DNA from: Clostridiales bacterium Firm_16
Lineage (GTDB): Bacteria; Bacillota; Clostridia; Saccharofermentanales; Saccharofermentanaceae
Length of the DNA: 32,247 nucleotides
Assembly: GCA_001604185.1 (NCBI GenBank)
Contig: LVAV01000098.1
Coordinates: forward strand, 110,999 to 143,245
Direction: 5' to 3'
The notes under the pieces are model-generated. The model saw only the letters and a program-made list of their open reading frames with translations. It was not told the DNA's origin and did not search any database. Of this stretch, positions 7,759-15,763 are shown one piece after another; position 1 is the first letter of the stretch, and each line of letters opens with the position of its first letter. Made by a program: the position numbers and the translations under genes.

Positions 7759-8211
7759 TCAATCCAACTTCACCGAATGAATGCTGGCGATCTCCAGCCA
7801 GATATCCTTCTCGATGCGTTCGTTATCCTTGCGGATATCCTCTACCGTTTCCTCGGCCGGACGACGGCTCTTACGCTCCCAGTTCTTCTTCTCACGACCA
7901 TGTTCCTGGTTGTTTCTTTCGAAGTTTCTGGAATTCTGACGGTATTCACGCCGCTCCTGATTTCTCTCGCGGTTCTCGTTTCTCTTCTCCGAACGGTTCT
8001 CGTTTCTTCTCTCTTCTTTCTCACGAGGAGCATTCTCGTTGTCGGAACGGTTGTTACCGCGATAGCCGTTGCGATTCTGGTTACCGCTTCCGCCGTGATT
8101 GCCCGGTTTCCTTCTTCTGTTCCGGTTATTCGGGTTACGCGGTGCGGCATTGCCACCTGTCGGGGCGGCCTGATTCGCATTATTCGGTCTGTTGTTCTCT
8201 TGTTCGGCCAT
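7759..8211 (-). CDS. Arg/Asn/Glu-rich low-complexity protein of unknown function
   Basis: I do not recognise this gene. From the ATG at 8211 it encodes 150 residues; the in-frame ATG at 8223 is less likely because GGAGG lies between the two, 5 bases before the second. Residues 1-115 are disordered-looking, first Asn/Gly/Pro-rich, then dense in Arg, Glu and Asn with repeats of the type ERRNENRSEKRNENRERNQE. Only the last 30 or so residues, including DIRKDNERIEKDIWLEIASI, look like a folded or helical tail. Net charge is strongly positive, which suggests nucleic-acid or ribosome contact, but this is inference. It lies between folK (49 bp) and tmk (49 bp) in the same direction. Confidence 0.75.
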   Translation of the reverse strand: MAEQENNRPNNANQAAPTGGNAAPRNPNNRNRRRKPGNHGGSGNQNRNGYRGNNRSDNENAPREKEERRNENRSEKRNENRERNQERREYRQNSRNFERNNQEHGREKKNWERKSRRPAEETVEDIRKDNERIEKDIWLEIASIHSVKLD

Positions 8212-8272
8212 TTGGTCCTCCATTCAAATACATGAACTAAACATCTTTATTATATCGGTTTTCCAAGTTCAT

Positions 8273-8743
8273 TCAACTGTCAATGTTCGGCATCTCACAG
8301 AAATACCGGACGTCATCCTTCCACGGATCCGGGACCGTCGTCTCCCCTCGAAGGAACCGAAGCGGCACCTGCACAAAGCCTCTTTCCTCCATCCTCGGAT
8401 GGGGGATGGTAAGGCGCTTGGTATTCACTTTTCTTCTTCCGAAAGTCAGGATATCCAGATCGATGGTTCTAGGTCCCCAGTGGATGACCCGCTTACGGTG
8501 AAGCTGTTCCTCGATCTTCTGACAGACATTCAGAAGCGCCGTCGGCGTCAATGTCGTATTAAGTTTCACACAGATATTGAGAAAACGGTCCTGGTCCAGA
8601 TAGCCGACAGGTTCGGTCTCAAAAACAGGCGATACCGTCACATCGAAGATATTCTCTTCCTTCTTCAGAAGTTTGACGGCAGTAACCAGGTTCTCCAGAC
8701 GGTCCCCCATATTGCTGCCCAGAGAGAGAAAAGCCTCTGTCAT
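8273..8743 (-). CDS. folK: 6-hydroxymethyl-7,8-dihydropterin pyrophosphokinase
   Basis: This 156-residue HPPK transfers pyrophosphate from ATP to hydroxymethyl-dihydropterin. Motifs are LSLGSNMGDRLENL (6-19), FETEPVGYLDQDRFLN (the pterin loop) and HWGPRTIDLDIL, which is the ATP and magnesium site with the two Asp. The later HPRMEERGFVQVPL block is also typical. It overlaps folB by 4 bases and is the last of four folate genes, giving the order folE, folP, folB, folK. Confidence 0.96.
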   Translation of the reverse strand: MTEAFLSLGSNMGDRLENLVTAVKLLKKEENIFDVTVSPVFETEPVGYLDQDRFLNICVKLNTTLTPTALLNVCQKIEEQLHRKRVIHWGPRTIDLDILTFGRRKVNTKRLTIPHPRMEERGFVQVPLRFLRGETTVPDPWKDDVRYFCEMPNIDS

Positions 8744-9120
8744 AAGGCTTCCTCCAGTTCGTCGCGGGTCCGACGGATCTCGACAGCCATGGCCTTAAAA
8801 TCTCCGTCGATGGGAGCCTGGGGTTTCTCGACAAGTACTGTTGCCGCCGAGATCATGTCATCGGCGGAAAAGACATTGCGAAGGATCTGCCCGGCCATAT
8901 ATTCGATAAGGTCATAGTATCCTTCTTCCACCGTCTTCTTCACGATGGAAAAAATCTTGCCATAGTCTACGGTGTCTTCCAAATCATCGGTATCACAGGC
9001 ACGGATCCTCGGGATCTCCAGCGTCATGGTAACAAGAAACGGCTGCGGCAGTTCTTTTTCCGATGGAAGAACGCCACAAATACCTTCGAACCGCATTTTC
9101 TTCAGAATGATCTTATCCAC
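8740..9120 (-). CDS. folB: Dihydroneopterin aldolase
   Basis: This 126-residue enzyme cleaves dihydroneopterin to hydroxymethyl-dihydropterin and glycolaldehyde. MDKIILKKMRFEGICGVLPSE is the usual N-terminal strand pair with the 'f.G.hGv...E' pattern (E21). DLEDTVDYGKIFSIVKK matches the conserved 'tvdY..l...v' block, and VLVEKPQAPIDGDFKAMAVEIRR carries the 'v.KP.ap' motif. It overlaps folP by 8 bases and folK by 4, so the three are translationally coupled. Confidence 0.95.
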   Translation of the reverse strand: MDKIILKKMRFEGICGVLPSEKELPQPFLVTMTLEIPRIRACDTDDLEDTVDYGKIFSIVKKTVEEGYYDLIEYMAGQILRNVFSADDMISAATVLVEKPQAPIDGDFKAMAVEIRRTRDELEEAL

Positions 9121-9970
9121 GTTCTGCTCCCTTCATGGCGTACCACATCTTATATCCGTGGACCGTCGCCGGAACGTTATGTACCCGGACACAGGCGGCC
9201 TTCTGCTGGGCGCAGTAGATGGATGTAGAAAGCGTCGCCGCGTCTCGCTCTTCTACCGGAACACCGCCCAGAGTTGCGCCGACGAAGCGCTTTCTGGAGG
9301 CACCGATCAGAACCGGATAACCCTGCTGCTTCCAGGACGGGATCTTCGTCAGGATCTTGAGGGATTCGTCGGTATCGGTACCGAATCCGATACCCGGATC
9401 GTAAAGGATCGTGGAGGGATCGATGCCCGCCTTCTCGGCGATAGCGATGCTCTTGTTCCAGAAGGACATGCAGTCCTCCTCGATGGATCCTTCTCTTGCG
9501 AAGATGGAAGGATCGGTATAGTTGGCCATCAGCACCAGACCGGCCTTATATTTCGCTACAACGGAAGCCATCTGCGGATCCTTCTGCAGGCCCCACACAT
9601 CGTTGACGATGGAGGCACCGAACTTCAGGGCTTCTTCCGCAGTCTTACTCTTATATGTATCCACGGATACCGGGATCTTCACCCGCTCGCAGATCAGTTT
9701 CAGCGCCGGGATCAGGCGGGATAACTCTTCATCCGTGGAGATGATCTCACTGCCCGGACGGGTGGATTCTGCGCCGATGTCGATGATATCTGCGCCGTCC
9801 GCCTCCATCTCCAGAGCATGGCGCAGCGCCAGTTCCGGTGTATAGAACTGTCCGCCGTCGGAGAAAGAGTCCGGCGTAACATTCAGGATACCCATTACCA
9901 GGGTACGTTCTCCATAGGGAAGTTTTCTGTCCCGGCAGATCCACTCTGCCTGCGCATTGTTGGTCATCAT
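9113..9970 (-). CDS. folP: Dihydropteroate synthase
   Basis: This 285-residue TIM-barrel enzyme joins p-aminobenzoate to the pterin pyrophosphate and is the sulfonamide target. Visible motifs are VMGILNVTPDSFSDGGQF (loop 1), DIIDIGAESTRPGSE (loop 2), PVSVDTYKSKTAEEAL, ILYDPGIGFGTD and LIGASRKRFVG, followed by VRVHNVPAT. The length is standard and no obvious resistance insertion is seen. It lies 25 bp after folE and overlaps folB. Confidence 0.97.
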   Translation of the reverse strand: MMTNNAQAEWICRDRKLPYGERTLVMGILNVTPDSFSDGGQFYTPELALRHALEMEADGADIIDIGAESTRPGSEIISTDEELSRLIPALKLICERVKIPVSVDTYKSKTAEEALKFGASIVNDVWGLQKDPQMASVVAKYKAGLVLMANYTDPSIFAREGSIEEDCMSFWNKSIAIAEKAGIDPSTILYDPGIGFGTDTDESLKILTKIPSWKQQGYPVLIGASRKRFVGATLGGVPVEERDAATLSTSIYCAQQKAACVRVHNVPATVHGYKMWYAMKGAERG

Positions 9971-9995
9971 GTTGGTCTAACCTCGGTTGAGAATC

Positions 9996-10613
9996 TTAGT
10001 TTCTGGGGCGGTTGATGAGAGCCAGAGCCTCAGCACGAGTACGGGCGTCAGAACGGCAGCCGCCACGCATCGCGGAAGTGACGGTCTTGGAACCCGGCTT
10101 ACGGATACCACGCATGGTCATGCAAAGATGCTCCGCCTCGATAACCACGCAGACCGAAAGTGCATCCACGGCTTCCTGGATCGTATCGGCGATCTCGGAA
10201 GTCAGGCGCTCCTGCAGCTGCGGCTTGCGGGAAAGTGTATCCACGATCCTCGCCACCTTGGAAAGTCCCAGGATCTTGCCGTTTCTCGGTACATAGACCA
10301 CATGGGCCTTGCCGTGGAACGGAAGAAGGTGATGTTCACACATTGAATAGAAAGGAATATCTCCGATGAGGATCATCTCATCGTTACCGGTCTCCGTGAA
10401 GATCTTGATATCTTTATGGATATCCCGGTGCAGTCCCGAGAAGACTTCGCCATACATTCTGGCAACACGGTTCGGAGTCTCCACAAGGCCCTCACGGTCC
10501 GGGTCTTCTCCCACCGCGATCAGGATCTCTCTTACTGCTTTCTCGATCCGCTCCAGATCCATGCCTTTACGGCTCTCCTCCGGTACACGGAAATCATCTT
10601 CGTAATTACTCAT
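9996..10613 (-). CDS. folE: GTP cyclohydrolase I
   Basis: This 205-residue FolE1 enzyme opens GTP to dihydroneopterin triphosphate, the first folate step. The zinc ligands are visible in [10 protein letters not shown] (Cys and His) and in [12 protein letters not shown] (second Cys). [14 protein letters not shown] and [15 protein letters not shown] are the active-site helix and substrate blocks. The N-terminal [20 protein letters not shown] is the usual entry helix. It starts 9 bp after the stop of the AraC gene, with GAGG from that stop region serving as SD, so regulator and folate genes are on one transcript. Confidence 0.97.
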   Translation of the reverse strand: MSNYEDDFRVPEESRKGMDLERIEKAVREILIAVGEDPDREGLVETPNRVARMYGEVFSGLHRDIHKDIKIFTETGNDEMILIGDIPFYSMCEHHLLPFHGKAHVVYVPRNGKILGLSKVARIVDTLSRKPQLQERLTSEIADTIQEAVDALSVCVVIEAEHLCMTMRGIRKPGSKTVTSAMRGGCRSDARTRAEALALINRPRN

Positions 10614-10622
10614 TTTCTCGCC

Positions 10623-11618
10623 TCACTCTGCATATTTATGTCTATATTCCATCGGCGTCATGCCCTTCTGCTTACGGAATGCCACATTGAATCTCTGGGG
10701 ACTGGAGAATCCCACCTGGGTGGCAATACCGCTGACCTTGATCTCTTTCTGGGTCAGCAGATGGCAGGCCGCCTCGATACGGATCTGCATCAGGTAATTC
10801 ATCGGGCTGATGCCGAATTCGTCGCGAAAAGCTCTGGTAAAGTATCCCTGGCTGAGGAACACGTAGGCGGCCGTCTCCGCGACCGTTACGCCTCTCTCGT
10901 AATTCTGGTCCAGGTAATCCCGGGCAATCAGAACCAGTTCCCTGGCTTTGCCGTTCTTCACGCGCAGGCTCTCTTCCCACTCTTCCCGAAGTGCACGGGA
11001 CAGCGTGATCAGAAGTTCCATGGTCAGGAACTGCATCATCATGTCCTTCGCATAAGCATCCTGACGGCTTTCTCTCATGATGCGCTCCGCAAGACTACCG
11101 ATAGCCTGCCGGCTCTTACCGGAGATCATGAGATAGGAAGTATCCGACAAGGCGTCATTCTCGCCCTGAGCGAAGTTCAGGAAGTACTCCAGCGGCAGCG
11201 AAGAGACATTCTCCTGCAGGAACGGAACCGTAGGACCGCTCCGAAGCTTGCCGTTGGTGATGGGCTGCACATCCTTCGGCCGGGAAAGCAGCGCTTTCTG
11301 GGCTTTCTGGATATCCGAAGAAAAACCGAAGTACAGAACGACCATATCCGCCGGACCTTCGACGACCCGTACGGAATGGGTCATCTGCGGACGGATGATC
11401 AATGTGGAACCCTTGGTCACGACGACCAGTTTCCCGTTGATGGTCACTTCACAGCGTCCCCGACGCAGATAAAGAAGTTCATGGGAGGTATGCCGGCTGG
11501 CCGTCGGAAAGGGCGTAGATGTTTCATAACAATGCTCGGCGCCTTCGAACACCACCGGTATGGATCCGGAATTCTCAAGAAGACTTTTTTCAAATGCGGG
11601 TAACAGATCTTCTACCAT
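10623..11618 (-). CDS. AraC-family regulator with N-terminal cupin-like sensor
   Basis: This protein has 331 residues. Residues about 40-110 form a cupin-like strand set (HTSHELLYLRRGRCEVTING, GSTLIIRPQMTHSV), typical of sugar-sensing AraC proteins. The last 100 residues hold two helix-turn-helix motifs: TVAETAAYVFLSQGYFTRAF, then VSGIATQVGFSSPQRFNVAF, ending in GMTPMEYRHKYA. It is 40 bp after the esterase-like gene and 9 bp before folE, with GGGAGG just before the ATG. The signal it reads is unknown. The neighbouring esterase-like gene suggests a carbohydrate link, while the folate genes may simply be co-transcribed. Confidence 0.92.
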   Translation of the reverse strand: MVEDLLPAFEKSLLENSGSIPVVFEGAEHCYETSTPFPTASRHTSHELLYLRRGRCEVTINGKLVVVTKGSTLIIRPQMTHSVRVVEGPADMVVLYFGFSSDIQKAQKALLSRPKDVQPITNGKLRSGPTVPFLQENVSSLPLEYFLNFAQGENDALSDTSYLMISGKSRQAIGSLAERIMRESRQDAYAKDMMMQFLTMELLITLSRALREEWEESLRVKNGKARELVLIARDYLDQNYERGVTVAETAAYVFLSQGYFTRAFRDEFGISPMNYLMQIRIEAACHLLTQKEIKVSGIATQVGFSSPQRFNVAFRKQKGMTPMEYRHKYAE

Positions 11619-11658
11619 GTTTACGCCTCCCTTTTACTTTAAAGAATTATCGTCAAAC

Positions 11659-14154
11659 TCAATTCAAGAAACGGATGTTATCTACGTAGATCGCACCCTG
11701 TCTCTGACGGTCAAATATCGTGAATGAAAGATTGCTGATCTCCATCTCGTCGAAGGAGGACCAGTTCAATGTGATGGTCTGCCAGCGAAGACCGATGGCG
11801 ATGGTAGCCTCTCCACGGAAACCGGAGATCTGCATGGTCTTCTCCACCTGATCCGGATTGAAAACATCCAGACAGATCCTTCTGGCATTAGAGAACCGGA
11901 GAGGCGTCATGCAGGATGCATAGGACAGCACCGGTCCGAAAGACAGCAGGCTGTTCTCCGTCTCGTACTCGATACGAAGGGATGCCGCGCCCTGGGTCTT
12001 ATTCATGACTTCACGGAAGATATTGGCCTTACCCTTCGTGACCTGATAGGTCGGAAGTTTCTCGAACTCACTGTCCCAGGTCTTTTTGCCAATGAAGGAA
12101 AGATCTTCACAAGCGGCAAAAGTCAGGTCCGGGCAGTATTCCGACGGGATCCGGTCGAAGCGGAAAGGCAGTACCGGAATATCGATACGGTTACGGAAGG
12201 TGGCCTGATGCGGGATCGGGCTGTATCCGTACGTAACGCCGGCCGGGTACTCGATATCGTCGTTCCATACCATGACGCGTACGCCATGGAGGATCTTGGC
12301 CGAAGCCGGAACATATACGTGGCTCTCATCACAGATGGCGAAACCACGAAGGATAGATTCATTCTCTGCAAGGCGCAGACCGTCGACGGTGTTGTCGAAG
12401 GAAAGCATGATCTTATTTCCGATGACTTCAACACCCACACATTCCGGTGAGGAGGAAGGCATCTTCGGGGTGAAGTGCAGTCCCAGCGCCAGGCAGGAAA
12501 GTCTTCTTCCCAAGGCAAAAGACATAGACTTGTCCGGAAGCAGCATATCGTGCTGGCTCAGGATACCGATCGGCATCGGGAAACTTCTCCGGATGGCCGA
12601 CAGCCGCTCGTTGAACTCCACGTGCTGATACGGCTTCTCCGGATCCATGGCATCCGGATGCAGTGCCAGAAGGATAAAAGACGGCACCTGGTGCTTGTCC
12701 TCGATGCTGCGGGGGCCGAATACCCGGGCCAGGTCGATGAGGAGCTGACGCACCATGGTGGTGTACTCCTTCCCGATCTGGGCATCAGAAGCATCCGGTG
12801 CGAAAACAATGCCTCGGATACTGATATCGCAGAGCGGTGCCAGCTTATGGTTATAGAAGACGCTCATCATGTCCTCCGGTCCTACCAGAGGCTTGTGACT
12901 TGCTTCGTTGACCAGTTTCTCTGTCGATGTATCGGCTTCAGGAAGGATCGAAGAAATGAGATCATGGTTATTCTTCTTCTCTTTCGCGATCTCGTCATCC
13001 GGGAAAAGAAGCGGCTTCTCTTCTTCCGGTTCTTCTACCGTCTCCGGGGCTTCGAAACTGCCCGCGTTCTCATCTGTATCTGCGGCCGGTTTCTCTTCCT
13101 CTGCGCCGTCATCACCCTCTTCCGTTTCCGAGACTACGGACGCATCCGTAGCATCTTCAGCCGTCTCGGCCATCGTAGTTTCCTTGGTGGCGTCGGTATC
13201 GGCGGTTTCGGAATCGCTTTCTTCCTTCTTCTCCTCGTCCTCCGGATCACCGAAGGTCAGTGCGCCACCCTTATCGATAGGCACATCACATTTCTCTTCA
13301 TCACCCAGAACGAAAGACTCTTCACTGGTCTTCTCGCCGGACTCATCTACCGTCTCATCCTTCAGGATGCGTCCGGTCTCGATGGCGTCCATCTTCTGGG
13401 TCAGACGGGCCACGTTCGCCCGCCATCCTTCTTCGCTGAAATAAAGATTTCTCTCCTCCAGATATTCGCGGATCGTATCACTGCCGTCGATTCCGTCATG
13501 GGAAAGCCAGCGGTAGATCGGTGCATAATCTTCTGCCAGATCCAGGATGCCTACAGGATAGTGGAGCTGCTCCGCCAGATGGTAGGCATAGGAGAATGCC
13601 ACCGACGACACTGACATCAGCGCCTGGGTATCCCGGATACGGATCCAGCTGTTCTCGTCTTCCATGAAGACCGGTTCATAGGAAAGCTTCTCGATATCCG
13701 TCAGGATCCCGCGCTTCGGCGAATAGAAACGGATCAGCGGCATGACGTCCTTCTTCAGAGGCGTCCTCGGGGCCGCGGTCTCCGAGATCGTGGTGCAGAA
13801 CGGCTTACCGCCGAACATCACCCAGACATCGCCGCATCGGCAGTCCTCGATGGTAAGAGTCTTGGTCAGGGAATGGAACACCAACGTATAGGCGTCGGTG
13901 GAAGAACGGTAAGGCGGGATCTCGAACTGGAAACTGCCATCCTCTTCTGAAGTCGTCTCCAGACTCAGGATCACACCGTAGTCCGTATCCAGCTTGGATA
14001 CTTTACGGCCATCCGTCGGATCCTTCTTGACTTCCAGTGTAACCGGGATATTGGGCTTTAGTACATGCCCACGGAGGATGACCGGCACCCCCTGCTGAAA
14101 TACCATACCCGGGGAGATCCAGGAAGGAAGACGAATATCGTTAATCTGCGTCAT
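11659..14154 (-). CDS. Sialate O-acetylesterase-like protein, catalytically degenerate, with acidic insert
   Basis: This protein has 831 residues and no signal peptide. The scaffold of family sialate O-acetylesterases can be followed: WISPGMVFQQGVPVILRGHV (12-31), GDVWVMFGGKPF (108-119) where 'GQSNM' is expected, LHYPVGILDLAED (197-209), LAPLCDISIRGIVFAPDAS (438-456) where 'GviWYQGEsN' is expected, then VDGLRLAENESILRGFAI and the 'lPFRFD' block (663-668). The nucleophile Ser, the oxyanion Gly/Asn and the late Asp/His pair are not where the family has them, so hydrolase activity is doubtful. Residues about 268-395 are a Glu/Asp/Thr-rich linker inserted in the fold. The last 160 residues end in AIYVDNIRFLN, like a carbohydrate-binding beta-sandwich. 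The SD is AAAGGTG. The name rests on the scaffold; the function is open. Confidence 0.7.
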   Translation of the reverse strand: MTQINDIRLPSWISPGMVFQQGVPVILRGHVLKPNIPVTLEVKKDPTDGRKVSKLDTDYGVILSLETTSEEDGSFQFEIPPYRSSTDAYTLVFHSLTKTLTIEDCRCGDVWVMFGGKPFCTTISETAAPRTPLKKDVMPLIRFYSPKRGILTDIEKLSYEPVFMEDENSWIRIRDTQALMSVSSVAFSYAYHLAEQLHYPVGILDLAEDYAPIYRWLSHDGIDGSDTIREYLEERNLYFSEEGWRANVARLTQKMDAIETGRILKDETVDESGEKTSEESFVLGDEEKCDVPIDKGGALTFGDPEDEEKKEESDSETADTDATKETTMAETAEDATDASVVSETEEGDDGAEEEKPAADTDENAGSFEAPETVEEPEEEKPLLFPDDEIAKEKKNNHDLISSILPEADTSTEKLVNEASHKPLVGPEDMMSVFYNHKLAPLCDISIRGIVFAPDASDAQIGKEYTTMVRQLLIDLARVFGPRSIEDKHQVPSFILLALHPDAMDPEKPYQHVEFNERLSAIRRSFPMPIGILSQHDMLLPDKSMSFALGRRLSCLALGLHFTPKMPSSSPECVGVEVIGNKIMLSFDNTVDGLRLAENESILRGFAICDESHVYVPASAKILHGVRVMVWNDDIEYPAGVTYGYSPIPHQATFRNRIDIPVLPFRFDRIPSEYCPDLTFAACEDLSFIGKKTWDSEFEKLPTYQVTKGKANIFREVMNKTQGAASLRIEYETENSLLSFGPVLSYASCMTPLRFSNARRICLDVFNPDQVEKTMQISGFRGEATIAIGLRWQTITLNWSSFDEMEISNLSFTIFDRQRQGAIYVDNIRFLN

Positions 14155-14385
14155 ATGATCGACACCTTTCCATACTTACTCATTAGATACTATTATACGA
14201 CAAGTTTTCAAATTTTCGCATCTATACTTAGTAGGAAAAACAAATATACTTTTCGCGCATATTCCACGGTCTTTGTTCGGTTTGCCAAACCGGAAAAGTT
14301 TCATTATTATGTGTTTTCGCTTTTTTCTCAAATAGCTCCTTATTAATCTAATGATAAAGACAATTTAATCAAAGGAGGTGAAAAT
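14155..14385. promoter_or_regulatory. Divergent intergenic region between the esterase-like gene and the XRE gene
   Basis: This is 231 bp of AT-rich sequence holding both promoters. On the minus strand TATAAT is at 14192-14197, about 38 bases before the esterase-like ATG; I see no good -35 box. For the plus-strand gene no clear -10/-35 pair was found, but AAAGGAGGTG (14371-14380) is a near-perfect SD. No small gene is evident. Confidence 0.45.
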
Positions 14386-14652
14386 GTGTCTGAAATTGCG
14401 AATGTGGGAAGGGTCCTTCGGACTCTTCGGCAGACGCAGAAATTATCGCAGATCGAAGTAGCTACCAAGGCTGATATGAACTTATCATACTATAGCAGGA
14501 TCGAGCGTGGACGGGGGAATCCAACGCTACTGAAACTACTGTTGATCCTTTCTGCATTGAACATTTCTTTCGAGGATTTCTGTTATATCATTTCTTCGGA
14601 GAAGTTCTATTACAAACCGAGATTTGCGCGTAGTCCCCGGAACGAAGAATAA
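14386..14652 (+). CDS. XRE-family helix-turn-helix regulator
   Basis: This small protein has 88 residues. Residues about 8-62 form a Cro/CI-type HTH: VGRVLRTLRQTQKLSQIEVA, then LSYYSRIERGRGNPTLLKLL, with the recognition helix around YYSRIERGR. The start is GTG at 14386, 5 bases after AAAGGAGGTG. An ATG at 14384 in another frame soon hits a stop and would misplace the gene. No sensor or protease domain follows the HTH, only a basic tail (YKPRFARSPRNEE). Targets are unknown; the AraC gene 96 bp downstream or the divergent esterase-like gene are candidates. Confidence 0.88.
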   Translation: MSEIANVGRVLRTLRQTQKLSQIEVATKADMNLSYYSRIERGRGNPTLLKLLLILSALNISFEDFCYIISSEKFYYKPRFARSPRNEE

Positions 14653-14691
14653 TATCAATATTTTGACTTTCCTCTTTCGTTTTTTTGCGAT

Positions 14692-14720
14692 TAGTGATAA
14701 TATCGATTTAGTGAAATCGA
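14692..14720 (+). promoter_or_regulatory. Extended -10 and palindrome upstream of the AraC gene
   Basis: TGATAATAT (TGn followed by TAATAT, 14695-14703) resembles an extended -10 element. It is followed by an inverted repeat TCGATTT-AGTG-AAATCGA (14703-14720), 7 bp per arm, at the expected transcription start. This may be an operator, possibly for autoregulation. No good -35 box was found. Confidence 0.4.
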
Positions 14721-14748
14721 ATGCAAGAACGTGTTGAGGTAAGTTTAC

Positions 14749-15687
14749 ATGCTTTTGGAAAATACAGGGTCCCCGGATTATGCCATGTATGAAGATCTGC
14801 ACCGTGCGCATCTGCAAGATGCGGTAGCCAGCTGTCTTCATTTCCTGGAGAACGGAAACAATTGCCGTGAGATCCCGGCGCATTACCATGATTTTATTGA
14901 GATCATTTACGGGATTCACGGCACTTTTCATGCCACATTATGTAATGAGAAATACGAGATCCACGAAGGCGACATGCTGATGATCAACGTCAACGAAGTG
15001 CATGCTTTCCATCACTTCGAGCCTTGTGAATACTACTGTCTGCAGTTCGACCCGACTGTATTCTTCTCTTCTCCCGTATATTCCACGGAAGCCAAGTACG
15101 TTCTGCCGTCCCTGATGGCCAATGTATCGAATCCGCAGCATCCCAGCCGTTTCTCTCTGGTAGTCCGTAAGGAAGAGCTGGATAAGACGCACATCCCGGA
15201 CTATATCAAGGATTATCACAAGGAATTCTCTAAGAAGGAGCCGGGCTTTGAACTGGCGATCCGTGCCGATATCTATCGTGTATTCCTGTGGCACCTTCGC
15301 CGTATGGAAGCCAACGGCATCTCGCTTTTCACCACATCGACACTCCGCACAGAGGACGTGACCCGTCTTCGCAATGTGCTGGATTATATTCACGAGAATT
15401 ATATGCAGCCCATCCGTGCCGAAGATATGGCAAAAATGTGCAACATGAGCTACAGCTACTTCTCTCGTTTCTTCCGTCACGCCATGGGACAGACTTTCTC
15501 CAACTATCTGCTCTATGTTCGTCTCAACGAGGCTGAGAAGATGCTGATCAGCACGGAAAAGAGCATCAGCAATATTGCTCTGGATACCGGATTCAGCACT
15601 GCCAGTTATTTCATCACGCAGTTCAAGAAGCATCGGCACACCACGCCGAAACAGAGAAAACAGAAAACCATGGCCTCAGAAGCCTGA
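14749..15687 (+). CDS. AraC-family regulator with cupin sensor domain
   Basis: This protein has 312 residues. The N-terminal region has an AraC-cupin pattern: AHYHDFIEIIYGIHGTF (about 44-60), then YEIHEGDMLMINVNEVHAF. The C-terminal two-HTH domain starts near 205: IRAEDMAKMCNMSYSYFSRF, then SISNIALDTGFSTASYFITQ and the closing HRHTTPKQRKQ. A GAGGT SD lies 9 bases before the ATG. Proteins of this build often control sugar-use genes, but no transporter or glycosidase is adjacent, so the target is unknown. The last codons and the stop lie inside a 13-bp hairpin. Confidence 0.93.
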   Translation: MLLENTGSPDYAMYEDLHRAHLQDAVASCLHFLENGNNCREIPAHYHDFIEIIYGIHGTFHATLCNEKYEIHEGDMLMINVNEVHAFHHFEPCEYYCLQFDPTVFFSSPVYSTEAKYVLPSLMANVSNPQHPSRFSLVVRKEELDKTHIPDYIKDYHKEFSKKEPGFELAIRADIYRVFLWHLRRMEANGISLFTTSTLRTEDVTRLRNVLDYIHENYMQPIRAEDMAKMCNMSYSYFSRFFRHAMGQTFSNYLLYVRLNEAEKMLISTEKSISNIALDTGFSTASYFITQFKKHRHTTPKQRKQKTMASEA

Positions 15688-15696
15688 GGTCATGGT
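15667..15696 (+). terminator. Hairpin spanning the AraC stop codon
   Basis: ACCATGGCCTCAG (15667-15679) pairs with CTGAGGTCATGGT (15684-15696) over 13 bp including one G·U pair, with a 4-base loop AAGC. The TGA stop at 15685-15687 is inside the stem. It is followed by TCAGTTCTTTT, so it may be a first terminator or a 3'-end stabiliser ahead of the stronger one. Confidence 0.5.
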
Positions 15697-15715
15697 TCAG
15701 TTCTTTTCAACAGGA

Positions 15716-15742
15716 AGCGCCTTCACAGACGGGCGCTTTTTT
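15716..15742. terminator. Intrinsic terminator between convergent AraC and DeoR genes
   Basis: AGCGCC (15716-15721) pairs with GGCGCT (15732-15737) around a 10-base loop and is followed by a run of six T (15737-15742) on the plus strand. It ends the plus-strand AraC gene. It lies 22 bases past the DeoR stop on the other strand, where the tail is less T-rich. Confidence 0.75.
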
Positions 15743-15763
15743 CTTCGGCTGAAGGCTCGAGGA

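Noticed and set aside
7777..8235. 152-codon hydrophobic open frame on the plus strand resembling a membrane protein
   Set aside because: It is the reverse complement of Arg/Asn/Glu-rich codons, which gives Leu/Val/Ile/Phe/Ser codons automatically. The minus-strand gene has the SD and the operon context.
12475..13614. 379-codon open frame antisense to the esterase-like gene
   Set aside because: No domain or SD; the hydrophobic stretch mirrors the acidic insert (Glu/Asp codons reversed).
14384..14460. ATG start at 14384 for the XRE gene
   Set aside because: That frame ends after about two dozen codons; the GTG at 14386 opens the helix-turn-helix frame at correct SD spacing.
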